DNA of 64,000 bases, taken from CAVTSA01 sp963737225. GTDB lineage: Bacteria > Chloroflexota > Dormibacteria > Dormibacterales > Dormibacteraceae. The notes below the pieces were generated by a model. The model was not told the origin of the DNA and searched no databases. It was given only the letters and a program-made list of their open reading frames with translations. Within the stretch, counting starts at the first letter, position 1; each line of letters begins with the position of its first letter. Shown here in pieces: positions 8,668 through 18,145 of the stretch. The stretch lies in NCBI GenBank assembly GCA_963737225.1, contig CAVTSA010000002.1, positions 1 to 64,000 on the forward strand. The letters run 5' to 3'. The translations under genes were made by a program, and so were the position numbers.

Positions 8668-9819
8668 TCAGACCCGTTGCCTAGTCTGCGCCGTTACCGA
8701 AGAGTCACCGAATGAGATCACGGTTTTGATGCCGCTCGGCCTTCCGAGGATCAGGTCGGGCGCTGCGTCCGGGGAGTGACGCCCAGCAATCAGCGTCTGC
8801 ACAGCCGCGGGCCAGCGGAGCCGGAACCGGTCGAGGTCCCGCAGCGCCGCAGCGAACGCGGCAGACCCGGCGTTGACGGTGCCCAGCAGTACCTGGTTCT
8901 TCAATACCAAGTCCCGCATCAGCCGGGCGGGGTCTGATTGGACGAAAGCCTGCATGCCGGGAACGCCCGTGATCACGAAGATGCCATTCGTTCCCAGCAC
9001 CCTCAGTGCTTCGAGAGCGAAGTGTGAGTGGCCGGCCGCCTCGTAGATCAAATCGATGTTCCCGATCTGTGCCGCCAGGTCGGTAAAGGTCACGGCCGTG
9101 GAGGAGAGGTACTTGGCGCCGATCGCGCTGACCAGATCGATCCTCGGGTGCGGAGGTGTTTCGCGGGAGCAGACGTAAGTCGTGAACCCAGCCGACACCA
9201 ATGCCATCGCGCCCAGCAGACCGACCGGACCGATTCCAAGCACGAGCGCCGACAGGCCCCTACCCCACTCTTTCTCGGGTTGATCGGGAGCGAGCCAGGG
9301 CGGACGCTCTTGCATCATCCAGGCGATCTGCCCAAGGGCCTTCTCGGCAATCGTCAGCGGCTCCGCCAGCACCGCGATCTCACGCAGGTCGGGCGGCACC
9401 AAGTTCATGTACTGCTCGTCGTCGACTACGTACTCGGTCAGGTACCCGTGCTGCTCCTTGATGCCGCGTTCGCGGAAGTCGCCGGTGTAACAGTAGTCCT
9501 GGCGTCCCGACCGGCAGGCCAGACAGCTTGGATGTGGGCAAGGGCGGCGCACGGATGGGACGACGAGATCGCCGGGGCGGAAACGGTGGACAGCCGCCCC
9601 CACCTGCACTATCTGCGCCAGTGCCTCGTGGCCGATCACCAGGAAGTCGTCCCCAGATGGCGGGGTTCCGTACTCGAAGGTGCAGATCTCCTTGTCGGTT
9701 CCGCAAAGACCGACGTCGAGCATCCGCAGCATGACCTGGTCAGGCCTGGCAAGCCGCGGGGCCTCAACCTCGATGACCTTGACCTGGCGCGCTTCCGGGA
9801 ACACCGCCACCGCCCTCAT
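8668..9819 (-). CDS. Glucose 1-dehydrogenase-like Zn alcohol dehydrogenase
   Basis: A 383-aa medium-chain dehydrogenase. The GLCGTDKEIC segment holds the catalytic-zinc Cys, GHEALAQIVQVG the His-Glu pair, and PCPHPSCLACRSGRQDYC the structural-zinc region, in the arrangement of archaeal-type glucose dehydrogenases. LVLGIGPVGLLGAMAL is the NAD(P)-binding Rossmann loop. The expected role is oxidation of glucose or a related aldose to the lactone with NAD(P)+. Start ATG 9819 has GGGAGG seven bases upstream. It follows a flavoprotein gene by 67 bp on the same strand, a probable two-gene operon handling nicotinamide redox. Confidence 0.75.
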   Translation of the reverse strand: MRAVAVFPEARQVKVIEVEAPRLARPDQVMLRMLDVGLCGTDKEICTFEYGTPPSGDDFLVIGHEALAQIVQVGAAVHRFRPGDLVVPSVRRPCPHPSCLACRSGRQDYCYTGDFRERGIKEQHGYLTEYVVDDEQYMNLVPPDLREIAVLAEPLTIAEKALGQIAWMMQERPPWLAPDQPEKEWGRGLSALVLGIGPVGLLGAMALVSAGFTTYVCSRETPPHPRIDLVSAIGAKYLSSTAVTFTDLAAQIGNIDLIYEAAGHSHFALEALRVLGTNGIFVITGVPGMQAFVQSDPARLMRDLVLKNQVLLGTVNAGSAAFAAALRDLDRFRLRWPAAVQTLIAGRHSPDAAPDLILGRPSGIKTVISFGDSSVTAQTRQRV

Positions 9820-9886
9820 GCCGACACCTCCCGATACTCAACGGCAGGAAGATCGGAGCCGGCAAACGATGACCACGTCCCGGCGC

Positions 9887-11323
9887 TCATGCGTCCGACC
9901 CGAGGTAACTCCAAACCTGGGGGAACTCCCCTACTCCAAGGGTCCTGCAGATCTTCTGTGCGGCCACGCTGACTCCTTCGGTAAAGGTCGGGTAGGCGAG
10001 TTGAAGCTCGGCGACGCGCTCGACGGTCATCCCCGCCGCCATCGCGACCGCAACCGTCTGGACGGTCTCCGCCGAGTATTCCCCGAGCACGTGAGCCCCG
10101 AGTATGACCCGGGTGTGGCGGTCAGCGACCAGCTTGCAAAAACCGTCAGGCCGGCCGTCCGCGACGGGCCGGACCAGATCGTCGTACCGAGCGACGCCGG
10201 TGACGACGTCGTGATGCCGAGCCGCCTGGGCTTCAGTAATGCCGACGCGCCCGTACTCGGGGTCAGTGAAGCTGCCGCTCGGCACCACGTCGTATGTAGC
10301 TTGCCTGGCCGGCCCGAGCACCGCGTTTCTGGCCGCGATGCGACCTTCCATCCGGGCCGTCTGCACGAGCATCGACTGCCCGTTCACGTCTCCCACCGCA
10401 AAGATGTGTTCCACGTTGGTCCGCAGGTACTCATCTACGGGGATCACACCCGAGCCAGCCTCGACGCCGGCTATCTCGAGGTCGAGCTGGCGGAGATTGC
10501 CGGGCCAACCCACTGCGAAAAAGACCGCGGATCCGACCGTTTGTCCCGGCCCAGCTGGACCGCGATAGTGAACTGCGATCCCATCCTCGGCCGGTCGGAG
10601 CGACTCAACGCGCGTCTCCGTGAGCACGCTCATACCTCGAGCGAGGAAGGCGCGGCGCAGCTCGGTCGAGACGCTGAGATCTGCAGCCGGCAACAGGACG
10701 GGTCCACCCTCCACCAACGTGACGGCAGCCCCAAAGTCGTCGAAAATGGATGCCATCTGACAACCGGTGTCCGCGCCTCCGACGACCGTGATATGGCTGG
10801 GCAAGGCATCGAGAGATGGAATGTCTTCGTATGTCAGCCCGAGCTCGGCGCCAGGGATCGGCGGGCGGACAGCATGCCCGCCGACGGCGAGGATGATCCG
10901 GTCGGCGGACCAGCGGCGCCCGTCGGGAGTGCTCATCGCGTGCGGACCCGTGAAACGGGCCCGTCCCACACCCTCCACCAGGTCGACGCCGCGCAGACGC
11001 AGGTGCCCGGCCACGTCCTTCTTGTCGTGGGCGTAGCGGGCTACTCGCTCACTGCTCGCCAGTACCGCGGGAAAATCGGGCTCCGGGGCTGGACCTCGCA
11101 AACCGAAGGAAGACCACGAGGACCAGTCGCGCGCGAGGCGGGCGGCGCGAGCCAGCGTCCGCACAGGTGCGGGCCCTCGATTCAGGCTCGTACCCCCCAC
11201 CAGATCTGCCTCGATCAGCGTGACACGCGCGCCCAGCTCGGAGGCCTGCAACGCGGCGGTGATCCCGGCCGGTCCGCCACCGGCCACCAGCACGCCGATG
11301 TCAGGGTCCTTAGCCAAGGTCAT
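9887..11323 (-). CDS. Pyridine nucleotide-disulfide oxidoreductase fold without redox cysteines
   Basis: A 478-aa flavoprotein with the class I disulfide reductase layout: FAD loop VAGGGPAGITAAL near residue 12, NAD(P) loop VVGGADTGCQMASIF near 190, EHIFAVGDVNGQ near 310, and the dimerisation domain to the C-terminus. The active-site region reads GGTSLNRGPAPVRTL, whereas lipoamide dehydrogenases and mercuric reductases have GGTCLNRGCxPSK, so both cysteines are gone. The C-terminal catalytic His-Pro is Tyr-Pro (LAYPTFTEG), as in soluble transhydrogenases. It is more likely a transhydrogenase-like or diaphorase-like enzyme than a disulfide reductase. It precedes the glucose dehydrogenase gene. 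Confidence 0.7.
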   Translation of the reverse strand: MTLAKDPDIGVLVAGGGPAGITAALQASELGARVTLIEADLVGGTSLNRGPAPVRTLARAARLARDWSSWSSFGLRGPAPEPDFPAVLASSERVARYAHDKKDVAGHLRLRGVDLVEGVGRARFTGPHAMSTPDGRRWSADRIILAVGGHAVRPPIPGAELGLTYEDIPSLDALPSHITVVGGADTGCQMASIFDDFGAAVTLVEGGPVLLPAADLSVSTELRRAFLARGMSVLTETRVESLRPAEDGIAVHYRGPAGPGQTVGSAVFFAVGWPGNLRQLDLEIAGVEAGSGVIPVDEYLRTNVEHIFAVGDVNGQSMLVQTARMEGRIAARNAVLGPARQATYDVVPSGSFTDPEYGRVGITEAQAARHHDVVTGVARYDDLVRPVADGRPDGFCKLVADRHTRVILGAHVLGEYSAETVQTVAVAMAAGMTVERVAELQLAYPTFTEGVSVAAQKICRTLGVGEFPQVWSYLGSDA

Positions 11324-12388
11324 GCATCATGTTCGGGCGGCGCACGGTACTCCTCGGTGATCCGCCGACGGCTGCTCGGCGAGGCCAGTGAAAGCTCCCG
11401 CGGTCGGCCTCCGATCATAGGACTCGGCCTCCAGGCTGACACGCTCGTCCTTCCGTACCAGGTGCTTGGACGTTGAGACGGACTTCCAACCCACCGTCGA
11501 TCGGCCCGGGTGAACTCTCTCGATCGGTTGGTCCGTCATCCCCAGCACACTCCTGAGAGACCCGAATTCTGCCGGCAGCTGAGTCCGCGCGGGCAAGGCC
11601 GGTCGGTCGCCAGCCGTCGACGCACCGATCGAACAACGCGTCTTCCAGGCAAAGGCATGCACGGCATAGCACGGATGTGACTAGAGGGTCCGGCGTGGCA
11701 CCATGGCCGAGCGAGACGTGTTGGTCGCGCCGACGTATGACGGCCTCGTCAGGCAGGCAGCGATCCGGGCATGAGATTCGGCCGGCCGAGCTGACCATCC
11801 TCTGCGCACTCACGCCGCACGAACGCGCCACGTGAGTCGCGCGCTCACGTTTGCGCCTACGAGTCGATCCGAGTGGTCTTCGGTCGAGCCCTGCGCGAGT
11901 TCTGTTGGCGGGCACTCGCTCTGGCAGTTGCTCTCCCGCGAACCACCTGAGCCTGTGTCGCGCCATTCCACCCATGCCGGTCCTGCCACCGAAGTTGCTC
12001 GGGATCCGCTCGCAGAAGGTCGAGGCGTACCAATTCCCGGGTGCCGTCATCTGGCAGCGGACGGATAATCCCAGTCCGCTCCAGGCCCGCCTGGAGAATC
12101 ACCGTTCGCCCATCCACGTGCTGGACCAATTGCTCGCGCGCGAGCTCCTGATCGGGACGCTGAAGCACCAGGTCCGCGAGCGAGCAAAGGCCGACGACGC
12201 CCCTCGGGCTCTCACACATGATGACTCGAGGTGGCGCGGCGCCGGCGGCGGGCCGACTGTTGGCGCACAGCTAGCGCCCGCTGCGATCCCGTCTGTTCAC
12301 CGTACCGTGGGGGGGCCAGCCACCGCCAGCAGGGCAGTCGGCCCGCCAGGCCGGGCTCCGGTCGCGGCCGCGCCCAGTCGATGACTCT
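11324..12388. other. Non-coding or decayed cargo region
   Basis: About 1 kb without a gene I can support. A minus-strand frame near 12219-11960 reads GVVGLCSLADLVL, faintly like part of a CBS domain, but it has no second half and degenerates. The motif TCTTCCA...AAGGCATGCACGGCATA occurs at 11641-11668. The rest looks like eroded cargo. Confidence 0.4.
11641..11668. repeat. Copy of the AAGGCATG-ACGGCATA motif
   Basis: Shares TCTTCCA, four variable bases, AAGGCATG, one pyrimidine, then ACGGCATA with 6783-6810. A shorter match is at 15318-15333. All are in non-coding cargo DNA. The motif could be a promoter or binding site, or the remnant of a repeated short gene; the sequence does not decide. 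Confidence 0.4.
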
Positions 12389-12900
12389 TCATCCTGTTCC
12401 ACTTGTCCGCCACCAAAGCCCTCCTCGTCCGTCTCGCAGACCAATCCGATGCTCTGGCGCGCCTGTCGAAGTCGGGAACGGTTTAGAGGGGGCGGCTCCG
12501 GGCTGCACGGCCGGAGCGACGGCACGTGGTCCGGGACCGCGAAAGCTCAGGTCGTGATCTTCCCAGAACCAGAGCACACCCGCCGTCAGGAGACCCAGGA
12601 GGAGGGTGCCAAGCACCCCCAGCGACGAGAATAACCCGGTCTTCGCGGATGTCAGGGAAGGCGGGTAGGGCGTCAGGTACACCCGCGCCTGAGCCGCCAA
12701 GAGCGCCCACCCGGCGATGAGCGCCAGCAGCGGCAGGGGTCTACGGCGAACGTGCGTCCAGCAGTAGAACGAGGCCAGGAGCAGCGGGGTCAGGTCCCAG
12801 AGTGAGACCTTAGGCGCTGCCAGCAGAGCCCAGGTCAGCACCAATGCGAGGCAGCCCGACCAGGGCTGCGCCCGGCGGCGCATGACGACGACTCCCACTA

Positions 12901-14144
12901 AGTGCTTCCCGTCATAAATACGATGATGAAATAAGTTACCTTGTTCCTTATCCACCAAAGGGAGGAACAGGTGCCGAGAAGATCTCCATTCGTCATCGAA
13001 CTCTCGCCCGCCGAGCGGAGGGAACTGGAGGCAAGGAGCAGGCGGTATACGTCGCCGTATCGGGAAGTCGTCAGAGCCAAGATCGTGCTTATGGCCGCGG
13101 CCGGCCTTGAGAACAAGGCCATCGCCAGCCGCCTCGATCTGCCCTTCCAGATCGTGTCCAAGTGGCGCAAACGCTTCTTCGAAGAACGCCTCGCCGGGCT
13201 GGAGGAGCGCTCTCGGACCGGACGGACCCCGGTTTTCCCCCCCAGAGGTGGTGGTCGCCGTCAAGGCCATCGCCTGTGAGCTGCCGAGCCGGCTCGGCCT
13301 GCCCTTCTCCCGCCTCCAGGTGCCCGACATCCAGGCCGAGGTGGTCAGCCGTGGACTCGTGGCCAGCATCTCCGGAGCCACCATCTGGCGCTGGCTGAAC
13401 GAGGACGCGATCAAACCCTGGACCCACCGTTCGTGGATCTTCCCGCGCGATCCCGACTTCGAGGCCAAGGCCGGCCGGGTGCTCGACCTCTATGCGCGTC
13501 AGTTCGAGGGCCGCAATCTGCTACCCGACGAGTACGTGATCTCAGCCGACGAGAAGACCTCCATGCAGGCCCGCCGCCGCTGTCATCCCACTGCCCCGCC
13601 CGCTCCCGCCCGCCCGATGCGGGTCGAGCACGAGTACCAGCGCTGCGGCGCCTGGACCTACCTGGCGGCCTGGGATGTCCATCGGGCCAAGCTGTTCGGT
13701 CGCCTGGAGCGCAAGACCGGCATCGAGCCCTTCGGCCGCCTGGTCGACCAAGTCATGCTCCAAGAGCCGTACCGGTCCGCACGGACCGTCTTCTGGGTCC
13801 TCGACAACGGTAGCTCGCATCGCGGCGAGCCTTCGGTCGAACGCCTGACCGGGGCCTTCCCAAACCTGCTGCCGGTCCACCTCCCGATCCATGGCAGTTG
13901 GCTCAACCAGATCGAGATCTACTTCTCGATCGCGCAGCGCAGGATCACCACGCCAGCCGACGTGGAATCGCTGGACATGCTCGCCGCTGACATCCTCGCC
14001 TTCCAAGCGGGGTACGAGGTGATGGCCAAGCCGTTCGAGTGGAAGTTCACACGTACCGACCTCCGGCGGCTCCTCAGCCGCCTTGCCCTACCTCGCGTTG
14101 GTCTGGCGGCGTGAATACATCACCGAAATTCAGACCTAGAGCAC
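12901..14144 (+). mobile_element. IS630-family insertion sequence, copy 2
   Basis: A 1244-bp element flanked by duplicated TA (12899-12900 and 14145-14146; TAA is shared). The ends are AGTGCTTCC on the left and CTAGAGCAC on the right, so GTGCT/AGCAC form the outer inverted repeat. The target TAAGGC matches that of copy 1. The encoded transposase is clearly diverged from copy 1, so the two are separate acquisitions rather than a fresh duplication. It interrupts the GT87 gene inside the integrated element. Confidence 0.85.
12971..14114 (+). CDS. IS630-family transposase with +1 frameshift
   Basis: GTG 12971 is the likely start: GGGAGG lies seven bases before it, and the encoded MPRRSPFVIEL aligns with the start of copy 1. 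The first frame carries the HTH part (IVSKWRKRFFEERLAGL). The second carries the DDE domain: Asp in SADEKTSMQ, Asp in VLDNGSSHRG and Glu in WLNQIEIYF. The frames join at TTC-CCC-CCC-AGA, at the same codons (FPP) as in copy 1 and with the same +1 sense, but without a stop at the slip site. The unshifted product ends about ten codons later. The full product is about 380 aa. Confidence 0.8.
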
Positions 14145-15041
14145 TAAGGCTCCCGTTACCACTGCCAGCCCGATCATCACCGGCTCAACGGGCAATCCGG
14201 GAAGTGGCGCGCGAGCACCTCCTGTAGAGGACGCCAGCCTGCTCAGCGCACCGTTAAAGGATTCGTTGGTCAGGTAGGTGTCGGGCGCGTGCAGCCTGAA
14301 CAGCGTTCCGCCGCCGCTCTGCCTGATCACCAGATTCGGGATCGCGATCAGTGCGCTGGCCAGCCCCAGCCCGACCAGCGCAGGCATTAGTCCGTCTCGA
14401 CGCCGGGCGACCAAGACCGGTAGGGCGGCCCCCGGATAGAGCTTGATGGCAGTCGCAACGCCAATCCAGGCGCTCGGTCGCCGGTTCCGCCAGGCGAGTG
14501 CGAGCGGGACCAGCACGAGCAGGTTGGCCTGACCGAAGAAGACCGAGCCTCCCACCGGGGTGAAGCTGCCGGCCAGGGCGCCCACGACCAGCAGCTCCCA
14601 CCAGGGTGAAGTGGTGAGGGAACTGGCGAGGAAGCCGACCGCCAACCCGAGAGCAGCCAGGCTGAACGCAGTGAAGATCGCGAAGGCGATCGAGGGCGCC
14701 ACATGACCCAGCGGAACCAGCAGAACCGCGAAAAACGCTGGATACGGGTAGCCCGCCTCGCTCACCGTGACCTGGAGATGCTGTGCGTGAAGCACGCGGT
14801 TGACCGCGGAGACATCGTAGGGGTCACCGCCCCTTCCGACAAGGCGGGAAGCCGCCCAGTAAATGTAGAAGTCGTTGCCCAGGCCGCTCGTCCCGCGTTG
14901 ACCGATGGTATCGAGGAGCCACCCGCAGGCCGCCACGACCGCCGCCAAGCCCGCGCTGACGCCAGGGACGCTCAGCAGCGGAGAAGAGGATCGCGAGTCA
15001 GGGGCACCGGGAGCGGCGGTGGGCGAAAGTTGCGCGAACAT

Positions 15042-15726
15042 GGCTTCTCCTGGTTCGAGTCACCGAACGTCAACAGGTGTCTGTTCGTCGCTCATGTCGT
15101 GAAGGTGATAATGATCGTATCAGATTTTGGAAAGGTGGAGCAGTTCCCTCAGAGGTTGTCGGCGGGGGACGGTGCAACGTCGCCTACAGACGCTCGCCGC
15201 GGTGTGCCATGGGAAACCGAGCCAAGCGATCGCCCGCTACAACCCACAAGTGCGTCTCGAGCCCTCGGCGGCGTCCGGCTCATGGGGCGTTCGGGATGAT
15301 CCGCCGTTCACCCACACGAAGGCATGTACGGCAAAACGCTGATGAGCATTCGGAAGTTTGGAGCCGAAGACCAATCCCCACGCCGAGGCAGACTCAACCA
15401 ATGCGGGTTAAGGTTGAGGCGTCACCGCTCCTTCACCGGGTCTTACACAATGCCTCGCATCGCCAACCCTGGAGCCAGGCATCACTTCTCGGCATGGTGC
15501 AGGTCGTTCCACTTGCGGCACGTCAGGTTGCGGAGCGGAGAGCGGTTCGATTGAAGCGCCACAGGTGGCTCCTGTAGCGGGCGCGCGTCCACAGCGTGTT
15601 AAGCGCTTCCGCCCAGCCCCGACGAGGCATCCAGACCAGTAATCCCGGAAGGCTCCCGCAACGGACGCCGCGCCAATACCGGGCAGGTCTTGGTCGATCG
15701 TCCGCCGCGGCCCCATCCCGGCTGTC
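15042..15726. other. Non-coding cargo region with motif copy
   Basis: No gene recognised in about 680 bp. GAAGGCATGTACGGCA at 15318-15333 repeats the motif of 6793 and 11651. The region lies upstream of the split GT87 gene and may have held its promoter. Confidence 0.4.
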
Positions 15727-16108
15727 ATGGCCGGATCACGGCCTCCACCGCCAGTACCCACACCAGCCCCAAGCGGATCGACAGTACCGTCCCCCGTACG
15801 ACGAGCGCGAGCTCGACCCCGAACAGCACCACATGGTGAGGATCAGCCAGCCGGTAGCCCAGCGCCTGGAGGAGCAGGCCGGCCCCGGACAACACGATCG
15901 AGCCACCCACGGAGATCGTCATCGCGGGTGCTGGCGCCGGCCGAGCAGGCGAACGCGACGATGACCAGGCCGGCCACCACGGTCGCCAGAGCCGCGACCT
16001 CCGAGAAGTAGAACGAGAGCCGCGGTATGCGCCGAGCATGATCTTCACCGTTCCAAGCAGAAGCAGAGTGCAAATTGCGCGTTCGGCGGTGATGGTGGGC
16101 GGGCCCAC
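15727..16108 (-). pseudogene. Remnant of a small membrane protein
   Basis: Three hydrophobic segments follow each other on the minus strand but in alternating frames: ERAICTLLLLGTVKIMLGAYR, then FYFSEVAALATVVAGLVIVAF, then HHVVLFGVELALVVRGTVL with LGLVWVLAVEAVI. Two indels (near 16030 and 15915) would be needed to join them. The family is not recognised. It is probably a decayed gene of about 130 codons. Confidence 0.4.
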
Positions 16109-16504
16109 GCCGCGATCTGCTCGGAAGCGCCTTCTCCATCGGGGTCACCGCTGCCCGCAGCCTCTTGGGCGGACTGACGCAATCCACTCCGGATGGGGCC
16201 GGGCGCCGCTGGGTTTCATGCCACGGCCGGTGTTCGGGTCCGCGCCCGCCGCGCGGCTGTCCGGCTGTCAACCCGTGAGGAGTAGCTCCCGAGTCGTCCT
16301 CTCCGGGCACGGAGCCCGCCTTTCGTCGGAACCTCAGGTGCTATGGGTGACGGACGAAGAGCTGCCGGCGTCCATGCGGAGCCACCACCAGCGCGAACAA
16401 AGCGACCAAACAGGGTTTGAATTCACAATAAGCGGGTATGAACGAGAAGCGGCGACCGTACCGTAACGCAATGCAGCCCACATCCCACGCAAGAGGTGAC
16501 CAGC
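16109..16504. other. Upstream region of the Hsp20 gene
   Basis: About 400 bp without a supported gene. It must hold the Hsp20 promoter. No HrcA/CIRCE-type inverted repeat (TTAGCACTC-N9-GAGTGCTAA) was seen. Confidence 0.35.
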
Positions 16505-16981
16505 ATGACCACGAACACTGCGCTACGCTGGATCGGACCACGATCCGATATGGTGACCGTACCTAACTCGCTGGAGCGCCTGTACGATCAGTTCTTCGGC
16601 TATCCAACGGTAAGTGAAGGAGACGGCACTCCGACTCACACGTTGCCGGTCGACATCCTGGAGACAGAGGATGCATATGAACTCTACGCGTCGGCGGCCG
16701 GCGTCGCGGAGGATGCTGTCGAGGTCACGTTCGACAATGGCATGCTCAGCGTGATGCTGAAGGCAGTGCCGTTCGAAAGGCAGGGCAGGTTCATTCGGCA
16801 AGAGCGGCCCTGGGGCAACTGGAGCCGGAAGCTCGAGTTGCCGAAGGAGGTGGACCCGGCGAACATTGTCGCCGAGTTCGCGAACGGCAATCTGATGGTT
16901 CGCATCCCGAAGGCGACGAAGGCGGCGCCCCAGCGGATCGCGATCGGTGCGGCAGCCACGGCGGAGACAAGCGAAGGCTAG
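16505..16981 (+). CDS. Hsp20/alpha-crystallin small heat-shock protein
   Basis: A 158-aa cytoplasmic chaperone of the sHSP family, which holds unfolding proteins without ATP. The alpha-crystallin domain spans about residues 40-145: PVDILETEDAYELYASAAGV, VEVTFDNGMLSVMLKA, then the signature WSRKLELPKEVDPANIVAEF with ANGNLMVRIPK. A short N-terminal arm and a C-terminal tail with the RIAI (I-x-I) motif used for oligomer assembly are present. ATG 16505 was chosen because AGAGGTGA lies eight bases upstream. It stands alone within the element cargo. Confidence 0.9.
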   Translation: MTTNTALRWIGPRSDMVTVPNSLERLYDQFFGYPTVSEGDGTPTHTLPVDILETEDAYELYASAAGVAEDAVEVTFDNGMLSVMLKAVPFERQGRFIRQERPWGNWSRKLELPKEVDPANIVAEFANGNLMVRIPKATKAAPQRIAIGAAATAETSEG

Positions 16982-17174
16982 CTAGGGGTTTCCGGGGCCG
17001 GACAATGTGCCTGGCCTCGGTTCATTCATTGCCAAGCGGCGCGCAGGTTGATGACCCACTCATCGCGTTGTCCGCGACTCCCTACCTCCCATCAACGTGC
17101 AGCAGATGCCGACACATCGCCATCCTCGCGCTGACATCGCCGAGATCGCCCGCCGCTTGCGGCCAGGGTGCAGT

Positions 17175-18029
17175 TCAAGGCTTGATCGCGATGATCTCCA
17201 GCCAGTTGTGAGGCAGGGACTTAAGACCCACATCGCAGAGAGCGTGGCCAACGGTGGACTCCAGCGCTTTGCAGGCTTCGAACGAGTCTTCCTCGGTGGC
17301 GTGCAGGGCGCCCATCGCGAACTCCTTGTAGTTGCTGATCGCGCGAAGGGCTGCAGCATTGAGCAGCACCTGGCGCTCGCGTACTTCGCGGACCCGGAAC
17401 CCGACGCTGGTGACGAGACTCTCATAGTCCGCCGCGGAGAGCCACTGTCGGGCCTGGGCCTGGCTCGCCTTCTTGCGATTAGGCCGCGACCGGCTCATTT
17501 TGGCGACGGCGCGTCGCATCCATCGGCTGTAAAACGGCAGGGAGTCTCGGGGATAAGCCCCATCGTAGAACGCACTGTTGATGCCCAACACGCCTCTCGG
17601 ACGCAAGACGCGCCAGGCCTCGGCTAACGACTTCACCTTCCCCTCCGCAGACAGCAGGTGGATGGAGTTCGCAAGGATGGCAAGGTCGAAGCCTTCCCCA
17701 AAGGGCAGGCTGTCTGCCGAAGCACCGACATACCCCTTGGCCGCCGGCCGGGGATGCTCATCGCGGGTCCGGGCTAGCGTGGGAAGGTCGATGTCGAGAA
17801 GCACGGAATCGATCTCAACGTGTGTCGCGCCCGCCCGCGAATGGGCAAGCTGAGTCATCAGTCCGGTTGCCGCAGCGATGTCCAGGAGTTGGTAGCGATC
17901 GGCTGGAGGCAGGTTCGCGAACATCCGATCCACGAAGTGCTCATTGACGCACCGGTAGGCCTCCTCGCTGGCGAACGCATCGAACGTCTGTGCGCCCGGG
18001 ATTGGTCTACTCATTGGCGGTCCATGCAT
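17175..18029 (-). CDS. Class I SAM-dependent methyltransferase
   Basis: A 284-aa protein. YQLLDIAAATGLMTQLAHS is the SAM-binding loop, in which the usual glycine triplet is Ala-rich, so the motif is divergent. LLDIDLPTL supplies the acidic residue and FDLAILANSIHLLS the motif-IV Asp, followed by EAWRVLRPRGVLGIN (motif VI). The C-terminal half, with a basic MSRSRPNRKKASQAQARQWL stretch and a final SLPHNWLEIIAIKP, is probably the substrate domain. The start could also be the ATG at 18014 (MSRPIPG). The substrate is unknown. A small inverted-repeat element lies just upstream. Confidence 0.7.
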   Translation of the reverse strand: MHGPPMSRPIPGAQTFDAFASEEAYRCVNEHFVDRMFANLPPADRYQLLDIAAATGLMTQLAHSRAGATHVEIDSVLLDIDLPTLARTRDEHPRPAAKGYVGASADSLPFGEGFDLAILANSIHLLSAEGKVKSLAEAWRVLRPRGVLGINSAFYDGAYPRDSLPFYSRWMRRAVAKMSRSRPNRKKASQAQARQWLSAADYESLVTSVGFRVREVRERQVLLNAAALRAISNYKEFAMGALHATEEDSFEACKALESTVGHALCDVGLKSLPHNWLEIIAIKP

Positions 18030-18043
18030 CTTCAGCCGCTAGC

Positions 18044-18145
18044 CTAGTACCGACCGGCATAAGTTCGTGACCCGTGGAGTGATCTCGCTCGGGCCGTTTG
18101 CCGAACTCGGGGTCGGGGTTACGAATCTCCGCCGACCAGTACTAG
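18044..18145. mobile_element. MITE-like inverted-repeat element
   Basis: A 102-bp unit with imperfect inverted arms of about 30 bp. CTAGTACCGACCGG and AAGTTCGTGACCC on the left mirror GGGTTACGAA and CCGACCAGTACTAG on the right. It lies directly upstream of the methyltransferase start and has no coding capacity. It could be a miniature transposon or a long hairpin. Confidence 0.45.

Larger units (their letters stand above)
12389..15041 (-). pseudogene. GT87 (DUF2029) glycosyltransferase gene split by an IS630 element
   Basis: The first part (15041-14145) reads a multi-span glycosyltransferase 87 start: N-terminal helix, NDFYIYWAASRLVGRGGDPYD, AGYPYPAFFAVLLVPLG and IKLYPGAALP, motifs of polyprenol-phosphate-mannose-dependent mannosyltransferases. 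The second part (12898-12389) continues with more membrane helices. Deleting the IS (12901-14144) and one TA joins them in frame at TGAL-VGVVVMRRR, giving a 468-aa protein of the expected length. The protein would have added a sugar from a lipid-linked donor at the membrane. It is now inactivated by the insertion. Confidence 0.75.

Noticed and set aside
9887..11323. Mercuric reductase
   Set aside because: Both active-site cysteines and any N-terminal or C-terminal mercury-binding cysteine pairs are absent, and no mer genes are adjacent.
9028..11476. Long plus-strand open frames over the dehydrogenase and flavoprotein genes
   Set aside because: They are antisense to genes with full catalytic or cofactor motifs. 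GC-rich DNA commonly leaves such frames open, and their products are low-complexity.
11857..12219. CBS-domain protein
   Set aside because: Only a 13-residue stretch resembles a CBS motif. No second CBS half, and the rest degenerates.
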